Of a DNA stretch of 24,527 nt, positions 18,138-24,527 are shown piece after piece. Origin of the DNA: Chara braunii (Eukaryota; Streptophyta; Charophyceae; Charales; Characeae); the NCBI GenBank assembly GCA_003427395.1, contig BFEA01000649.1, forward strand, positions 719,926 through 744,452. The letters are read 5' to 3'. Below the pieces are notes generated by a model. The model was not told where the DNA came from. It saw only the letters and a program-made list of their open reading frames with translations, and did no database searches. The position numbers and the translations under genes were made by a program. Positions within the stretch are counted from its first letter, which is position 1. Each line of letters opens with the position of its first letter.

Positions 18138-19872
18138 TATGTATTAAGGCTTCATTCCCCGCGCTCCTACGATTCTTGTTTATTATTCTTACTATTTTGA
18201 ATTTTGAATTTGCGATTGAAACGTAATTTCAAATTCTTTATCGTATCGAGGGTCATCAAGGAAGGCTTGACTAGTGGTTGCAAGTAAAAAAAAAAAAAAA
18301 AACGACTTTGCAAATGAATAGTAAAATTTTTCTCTAGTATAGGGCATGAGGAAACTTGTTAACTAGTTGTGGTGTAACGCGATAACGAAAGCGGAAAGTA
18401 TTGAAGGTCAACAAAGAAGCATTCTGAGCCTGTTATAACTTTCACAAAGGAGCAGCCGATGTCGTTTCACCATTTAAATTTTGCTTAAGTTTGTCGAATG
18501 AGACTCTGATTCTGATTTCTAAAAGGTGTTCCTTCCCCCAAATAGATGACGTAATCATATATGAAATGTTAATGTTTATCACATCCAAAATTATATATAT
18601 TTAAAAAAAAAAAAATTACTAGAGGAGGAAAATAGTCTCGAAACTCGCGTCTTTTCATTGATAACTTCCTTTTATGCATATTTCTCAAAAAAATGATAAA
18701 ATTGGGTAGATAAGGAATTGAATACAATAAATTATGCTTTGTTGCATATACATATTATACAAGTAAACCTAATAAGAGAATAAACAAAAAAGTTTGTTTC
18801 TAAGCTATTAGATAATGGGTAGGAGACGAGTATTTATTTTTCAGTAATCAACCAATGATTCTCACTTTATTTCTATGAGAAAGGATCAATAAATTATGGT
18901 AAGATGCATTTTTATTGTACTCTTTGTATACTTATGAAAAGTTGAACCCGATTTTCATAAGGTAGAGTTTCTCACCAATCAAAAATAATTTTAAAATTTA
19001 TACGACTTTGCAATGAATGACCATTTTAAGGTAGCGATTTGTAGTGCAAATAAGTAATTATCTAAAGGACTATAATAATAGATAAATCGAATGTTTCACA
19101 TAAAAAAAAAAAAAAAATGTTTAACAAATATAGTAAAAACTAAATGGAAATGCTTAATCACGAGTTCAGGTGATCTTAAGTTAAGATAGTTACGTTTAAG
19201 GCACATGAACGTACAATTGCTCGTTTTGAAAGCAACTTGCTACTTTCACTACCAACAAAAAGTAAAAATAAATAAAATCATTTAAGCTGGTGAAATATTT
19301 TTAAAATTTTATTATAATAATAACAAAAGTTAATTTAAAATGATGAAGACCTTAAACTATCATTTTTAAACTGACTGCCTAAGGTAAATTCAAAGTTGTG
19401 TTCCATGCATTTTATTTCATTCGAACTGGGACTCGTGTCTGTATATATGAATAATTAATTGATGTGCGAATTGGGCTATGTTAGTTGGTCAATAATTTGT
19501 TTAGTCTACTTCTAGTGAACTGGTAGTTTAAATTACTAGTACACGGGGCCCATGTTGTAGAAATATAATTCGTCACCTATCTCGATAAATTCATGATTTG
19601 GGAAAGGTTTGAAAGTGCAATGAGAAAGAAAGCCGACGGGTTGAAGAAAATGAGGTTCATGAACTGCAATATGTTTTGTTGGCTTATGACATGCACGTGT
19701 TTCAACATGTGCGAATGCATAAAATGAAAAATTTTGTACTTCGCTAACATAGTTACAATGACAAAAAACAAAAACGAAGGTTTAAAGGCATTCAAATGGT
19801 ATAACATTCGATAATGTATCTGACGACACTTATGACCAACTTACATAAATTTGAAAACAATCATTTTCAAAG
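18138..19872. other. AT-rich intergenic DNA, no gene
   Basis: AT-rich with several A runs (18285-18302, 18601-18615, 19102-19117). ACGACTTTGCAA(A)TGAATG appears near 18301 and 19000, a short shared word. Frames are short; the longest is 76 codons on the minus strand (19577-19807), with unremarkable hydrophobic composition. No gene, RNA or structured repeat is supported. Confidence 0.5.
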
Positions 19873-20191
19873 CTAGGCTACCAGAGTGGTCCGGGTCCAC
19901 TTGCGCGACCGGGCAAAAAAAAAGTAAAAATAATAAAAATAAAAATATTATTTAATTAAAATTTTTATTTTAAAATTGTTACAAAATTTCGATGTCACCT
20001 TGAGACAACAGTTATTCAATTTATTTTTTTTCATAACATAGTTTTTTTTTTCTTTTTTTTTTGGCTGGGACCTTCCCTAGTCCTTGCACGGCCGGCCCGC
20101 CCGAGAATGTACGTGCACCCTGTGTTTTTGGCCCCCCCCTTGCCCCGCCGGAGAAAATTGGATGACCTGGCCGGTCTGGTTCCTAGCCTAG
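19873..20191 (-). mobile_element. hAT-type MITE copy 4 (319 bp)
   Basis: The left end CTAGGCTACCAGAGTGG and right end CCGGTCTGGTTCCTAGCCTAG match the family, the right one with a 4-base insertion. The flanks TTTCAAAG (19865-19872) and GTTCAAAG (20192-20199) match at 7 of 8. The core TTTCGATGTCACCTTGAGACAACAG is oriented as in copy 1. A C-rich block near the right end (20127-20150) is extra relative to copy 1. Confidence 0.82.
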
Positions 20192-20239
20192 GTTCAAAGC
20201 TTATAATGCTTTTTTTATATTAAAAGATTTTCAACTACT

Positions 20240-20970
20240 TATGCTGTGACTCCCCGTGAGAGGTGGGGAGGAATTGAGTTTTTGTCAGACCCCTTATATT
20301 TTGGGGTATTTTTATGTCAACATTTTTCAAAATGTATTTGACCCCGATTAAAGACAACAACACATTAAATGAATGCGAAAGTAATCATCTGCAGAGCTTA
20401 GTAAGCGATTTCTTTTGTTTTTTTTTATATTTTTCAAAAAAAAAAAAAAATCAAATATTTTTGATGTAACTCGACATGAGATGTAGGGAGCAATAGATAC
20501 CTCATTCACTTTTTGTACTTCAAGGCATTCTCATCCTTACACTTTTTATAATATATCGAACCACATGTATAGCCTGATTTGGATGAATTTGAAGGTGATC
20601 ACATTCGTGCTTGGTATGCAATTTTTTTTTTCTTTTTTTTTAATAAACCACTAATACCTTTGTCGAGTGGAAAAATAGCGGGCCTCAGGTGGGCCTCTGA
20701 CCTTTTAGGAGGCCGAAACGAAACGACACCCATAATTCAAATTAATCAAATTTATCAATGGCAGTTGTCGTTGGGTCGGATGTCGTATTTTTTAGAAGTT
20801 AAGGAAAACTATCGGTTTTTTAGGTATTGGTGGTTTAATAAGAAAAATACATAAACCTTGATATTTTTTTACGACTTCTCGTGAGAAGTGAGGAGCAATC
20901 AATTTCTTGCCATCCCATTTAATTTCAAGGTATTTTCATGCGATAACTTTCCAGAATGTTCGCAGCCCTT
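20240..20970. repeat. Three diverged copies of a roughly 100-bp repeat
   Basis: A unit of the form ACTYCTCGTGAGARGTGRGGAGCAAT, then TTTCAAGGTATTTTCATG, is found with its GTGAG anchor at 20256, 20476 (as ATGAG) and 20881. The spacing is 220 and 405 bp, near one and two periods of a 200-220-bp unit. Sequence following the first two copies is also loosely similar (ATGAATGCGAAAGTAATCA against ATGAATTTGAAGGTGATCA). Confidence 0.6.
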
Positions 20971-21722
20971 AGGCTGCGGTATAGTGGGCTTCCGCGTCTG
21001 TGTCAAGGTGTCGAATTTTTGGCGGCGGGCGACCAGGACGCAAAATGGGTTCTTAGGGGGCAAAAAGTTTTTGGGGGACCGGTCCTTGGCAAAACTGCGG
21101 ACTACCTACAGCTAGCTCTGGTAGAACCGGGACTTTTGGAAAAAGGAAGGACCGGTTCTCGGGTGAAGTGGACCCCAAAAAGAAGTGGGGGGCGTTGGAC
21201 CAGTCCCCTGGTAGAAACGGACTCCGAAAAAAAGTGAGGGCATGTGAACTGCAAAAGGGCCCTCAGGCCCAGGCATTAAGCCCCGTCTTTTCAAAACAGG
21301 GAGGTCAGGCATAATGAAATAAACGTTTTGCAAGAGGCAACTTTTGCGATTTTCTGTGCTCGGAAGAACATGCAAAAAAATCTAAAATTTTGTGAATCCA
21401 TAGATGAGATCGTGTTATTTCCAGAAATAATAATATAACATTAAAAAAAAATCATTTACACTGCAAAATAATCGTCGCACTGATTCGGCACATTTTCCAT
21501 TTTTGCCACTCAGCCATGCCTGGGCCAACTAAAAACGTACTCCAAATTCAGTGAGTTTTCATGCTCAAGAGAATGCGTGAAAAAACATGAAAATTGGAGT
21601 ACTCGTAAATTTTGTTGTGATATTTCCAGAAAAAAAAACGCTAAATAAATTTTAAAAAATAATTCCAACTGAAAAATAGATCGCGGCCGCAATTGGACCC
21701 ATATTTCAAAATTTTGCCATTC
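20971..21722. other. G-rich then AT-rich DNA, no gene
   Basis: Positions 20980-21300 are unusually G-rich on the plus strand, with repeated GGACCGG and GGTAGAAMCGGGACTTTTGG-like words near 21117 and 21209. Short frames run through it on both strands but none is recognisable. From 21360 on the sequence is AT-rich. Confidence 0.45.
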
Positions 21723-21844
21723 AGTCTCTCTCTCTCTTTCTCTCTAGAGTAATCCGCCCCCCCCCCTCTCTCTCTCTCTCTGGTAGTCCCCCCCCTCCCT
21801 CTCTCTCTATTTCTTTCTCTCTCACACTCATAACAATAAATGGA

Positions 21845-21900
<56 letters not shown>
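21723..21900. repeat. (CT)n tracts with C runs
   Basis: There are several CT blocks separated by poly-C runs (21756-21769, 21788-21795). A pure (CT)25 lies at 21851-21900. The minus-strand frame of REREREs here is an artefact. Confidence 0.97.
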
Positions 21901-21906
<6 letters not shown>

Positions 21907-22398
21907 TGTGTTAGCTCTTAGTCTCATTGATTTGGCTACCTTAGGGCTGCGTTCCCCGCGCCCACGCGGTAGACAATATATGACTGCACTTTCGTCCAGG
22001 ATTAGGATGGTTTACTAGTGAACGCGAGAAAATGAGGGTTCCCTTTTGTTCCAGCTGCTTGCAGGAGGTCCATCATAGAGGGTAGTAAGGGTGCCAACCA
22101 AGAAATTTCCCCTACAGGTTCCTGCCGCCTCCAGGCTCGACGAAACTTGGCGTACAGGGGGCGCATTTGTTCCATGAAACAGGCCTAATTGTACTTGTGA
22201 TGAAACTAGATTGATTTAGTTAGGGGCAGGGGCACTGAAGCTACATCTGTGGTTGGAGGCATGAACCTGGTCGTAATCGTCCTGAGGAGGTTCATGCTAG
22301 CATACCACGAACATAGCAACAATGCAGCCTGACTCCTACTCCAAGGTTCTGGGTTCATCCCAGCACAGGGACCTTCGGGATTGGTGTAGCAGGCACCT
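21901..22398. other. Unannotated DNA, base composition shifts to GC-richer
   Basis: TTCCCCGCGCCCACG near 21951 resembles TTCCCCGCGCTCCTACG just after the retrozyme (18155). A small hairpin CTGGG-TTCAT-CCCAG lies at 22347-22361. A minus-strand frame (22206-22469) is open for 87 codons but unrecognised. Confidence 0.4.
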
Positions 22399-23007
22399 TT
22401 GGCAATAGGGACCCGGTTTCCACCATTTGCCTTGAAACCCCTCAGGGAAGCCGTCAGGGAATTTGACACCCCTCGCCCAGATCTCCTTCTGGGAGGGGAA
22501 ATTGGAGACCTTCCTTCGACACTTCGTGCGGAAGCGGATGAAGGGAACGAGAGACCAGAATCAGAGTCAGATCAGAGCAAAAAAGGAGCGAAAAATTGCA
22601 GTGCAGAGAATTCCATGAGCGCGTCGTGCACTCTAACCGACAGCACAGCAACAATTGTGTGCGTGTGTTTCAACAGAGGTCACTGCCGGCAACGCGGCGG
22701 GTATCGGCACCGGCGAGCGAGCAAGCGGGCAAGCGGGCAACCGGCAGTGGCTACTTATCCGTGGCATCCCGTTTGCCTTTCCGTTCCCGTCCCAAAACCG
22801 ATGAAGATGATGGTCCCGGAATTCCCACGGGCCGGAGGCCGGGACCCGGCGGGACAACAGTGTAACGGAGAGAGGTGGAGGAAAGAGCAACTGGGCCGAG
22901 AGTGCAGCCGTGTGGCGCCGGGTGGAGTGCACAGACAAGTGGCGCCGAACGGCGAGGAGAGGATAGTGGGGCGGGGTAGGGGTGAAAAGTTGTCGGGGGA
23001 GCAGTGA
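22399..23007 (+). CDS. Unrecognised ORF, 202 codons, doubtful
   Basis: This is the longest open frame in the window, starting MAIGTRFPPFALKPLREAV. The first 60 residues look moderately protein-like, with an acidic middle (EADEGNERPESESDQSKK). After that it becomes Arg/Gly-rich in the manner of random GC-rich DNA. No domain is recognised, and a 157-codon frame overlaps on the other strand (22633-23106). In GC-rich sequence frames of this length arise by chance. Confidence 0.15.
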   Translation: MAIGTRFPPFALKPLREAVREFDTPRPDLLLGGEIGDLPSTLRAEADEGNERPESESDQSKKGAKNCSAENSMSASCTLTDSTATIVCVCFNRGHCRQRGGYRHRRASKRASGQPAVATYPWHPVCLSVPVPKPMKMMVPEFPRAGGRDPAGQQCNGERWRKEQLGRECSRVAPGGVHRQVAPNGEERIVGRGRGEKLSGEQ

Positions 23008-23288
23008 TGTCATGTGATGATGGTTGGCCGAGACGCAGGCTCGGCTTGTCAGATACCGTTTACATCTGGGGATGGCAGTGGAAGGCAGCCTGAAAAGATG
23101 TGGCAAGATCCTGCTTCATCCTCGTCCTCCTTGCTTCAGTCCCTCTCTATTCCTCTTCTTCCAGAAGGAATAACACTACTTACTTCTACATGACCAGCTG
23201 CGTTTGGTCTGGACGTGTTTTGTGAAGGCGGGACATAGTGAGGGACCGCGTGACCAACGGACCCAAACATCCAAACACATATTCAAAG

Positions 23289-23290
<2 letters not shown>

Positions 23291-23352
<62 letters not shown>
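23291..23352. repeat. (AG)n microsatellite
   Basis: A pure (AG)31 tract on the plus strand. It matches the pure (CT)25 at 21851 in opposite polarity. Confidence 0.98.
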
Positions 23353-23354
<2 letters not shown>

Positions 23355-24051
23355 CGAGCTTCGAGCGAACTGGATGCTCAAGTCTGAACTCAACGTGGGT
23401 GTACCCCTCCCCGCTGCTAATCAGCCGACAACTTCGCTGGGAAACTCCACTCACTTCGGCTTTCTCGGTAATTACTACACACGTTGCACGTTCGGTCGAG
23501 GAAAGCGTGCGGGTTCGACTCTAGTGAACTCAGCTTGTAGTAGTTTTATGCCCTCATCCTCTCTTCCCCTTCCTTTCCCCCTCCTCCGGCAGCTCGGTGT
23601 ACTTGAGAGGGGAACTCTCCTTCCCTCTGCAACCCTTTTCAACCTCTTCCGGTGTCCCTTTTCCTTTGCCCTGTCGTGCTGCCATCCCTTTTCCCCCCCG
23701 CCTCTCTCTTCTCCCTTTCTGCAATCTTTCGGCGATCCGACAGCTGTCCAAGAATCGGTGAGTCAGTCTGAACGTCACATCACCCAGTACGTCGTTTATG
23801 CCAAGCTAGTCGCCTCCGTCGCCCTGTTTCTCTGCAGCACATGAGATTGATTGATTAAATCAGACTGGTGGCGGGACATCGTGTTTCTGTCGGTATTGTC
23901 CTGACCTGTTTGTTCAGGCGGGCAGGGCACTGTCGCGACGCCTCTGTAGGGGGAGGCTGCCGAATGGAGAGCCGATGACGACGGTTGTCATAGCAGCAGG
24001 GCTGTGACCGGAGTTGTCACGGCAGCTTCTTTGCAGACGAGTAGTAATAGT

Positions 24052-24077
24052 GGGAGGAGGAGGAGGAGGAGGAGGAG
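24052..24077. repeat. (GGA)n microsatellite
   Basis: About eight GGA repeats on the plus strand, within the GC-richer region. The run of short G doublets could form a G-quadruplex-like structure in single strands. Confidence 0.9.
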
Positions 24078-24527
24078 AGAATGCCTGCAGCGCATCCTTG
24101 CCTTATATCTTAGCTTTCGACGATTGACAGAGGTGGCTGAACAATCTGCGAGTCTGGTTGTGAGCCGCGTGAGAACCGGCTGCAGTGCCATTTCCACGCC
24201 TGAAGCGGCGCCGACACAAACGTCGGCTGAACGGAGTGTCAAGGAAGACGAAACTCAGGCGATCTTTCCGTTGGCGATGTACTCGAGAATACCGTAGGGT
24301 CTCTTCGCGAACTGGTGGAAGTGTAATTAACTGGACGCGACTTTCTCCGTGCTACCTAGTGCGTTTGATCCCTTTGCTTCCAACGGCCCGTCGAGAAGAG
24401 GGAGGAAGAGGAGGGATGAATGAGAGGGAGGAAAGAGAGGGCAGGGGCGCGCTTCGCGTTGGCAGAGAAGGAACAGGAACGGGCATGTAAGAGTGTTGGA
24501 GGAAACGGGGTGAAGGAGTCAAAGCGC

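Larger units (their letters stand above)
23008..24527. other. CpG-richer region, possible gene-proximal DNA, no exon supported
   Basis: Base composition, CpG density and purine/pyrimidine tracts differ from the AT-rich DNA on the left. (GA)n and (GGA)n tracts of this kind are frequent in plant 5' flanks and leaders, but no TATA box, start codon or splice pattern can be tied to a gene. Frames here (for example 23374-23844 and 24185-24490) are unrecognised and overlap frames on the other strand. Confidence 0.35.

Noticed and set aside
21721-21927. Arg-Glu repeat frame on the minus strand, and the similar frame at 23204-23524
   Set aside because: Translations of (CT)n/(AG)n microsatellites.
22340-22370. 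tRNA-like T arm or B box (GGGTTCATCCC), also GGGTTCGACTC at 23512 and AGGGTCAAACCCC at 10410
   Set aside because: No acceptor stem, anticodon arm or A box at the right distance; the hairpin loop at 22352 is five bases, not seven.

Overview
The window looks like repeat-dense nuclear DNA from a land plant. Three signals point that way: an LTR primer-binding site matching the 3' end of plant cytosolic tRNA-Asp, type III hammerhead ribozymes arranged as in plant retrozymes, and a fragment of plant-type mitochondrial sdh3-sdh4. I found no intact protein gene. The species cannot be named from the sequence alone.

Positions 1-8773 read best as one large, old, minus-strand LTR retrotransposon with no coding capacity (LARD-like). 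A 3' LTR cut by the window edge ends at 1541. A non-coding internal domain of about 3.4 kb follows, with the primer-binding site at 4882-4899. A 5' LTR of about 3.9 kb spans 4904-8773. Both LTRs share the same final segment, and the right LTR is bounded by TGTCG/CGACA. The right LTR carries several unrelated tandem arrays (units of 39, 40, 49 and 146 bp) and a (TA)n tract.

Positions 8774-13330 hold no recognisable gene. One unrecognised minus-strand ORF (12832-13239) is the best coding candidate there. At 13455-13728 lies a mitochondrial insertion: the C-terminal half of sdh3 and the first 15 codons of sdh4. It is cut off by transposon-derived sequence.

Positions 13732-17500 are AT-rich and built from layered repeats. 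Three copies of a hAT-type MITE family (a fourth lies at 19873) each have 8-bp target-site duplications. There is also a foldback derivative of that family, an inverted pair of arms made of a roughly 200-bp repeat, and scattered CpG-rich patches around CGAACGTTCGG. Positions 17500-18137 are the most notable feature: two 214-bp direct repeats, each with a complete type III hammerhead ribozyme, flank 210 bp of unique sequence. This is the layout of a retrozyme, and the two ribozymes would release a 424-nt RNA.

Positions 18138-22000 contain only AT-rich DNA, one more MITE, a diverged 100-bp repeat and (CT)n tracts. From about 22000 to the end the sequence becomes GC- and CpG-richer with (GA)n and (GGA)n tracts. 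It could be the upstream part of a gene, but no coding exon can be supported.
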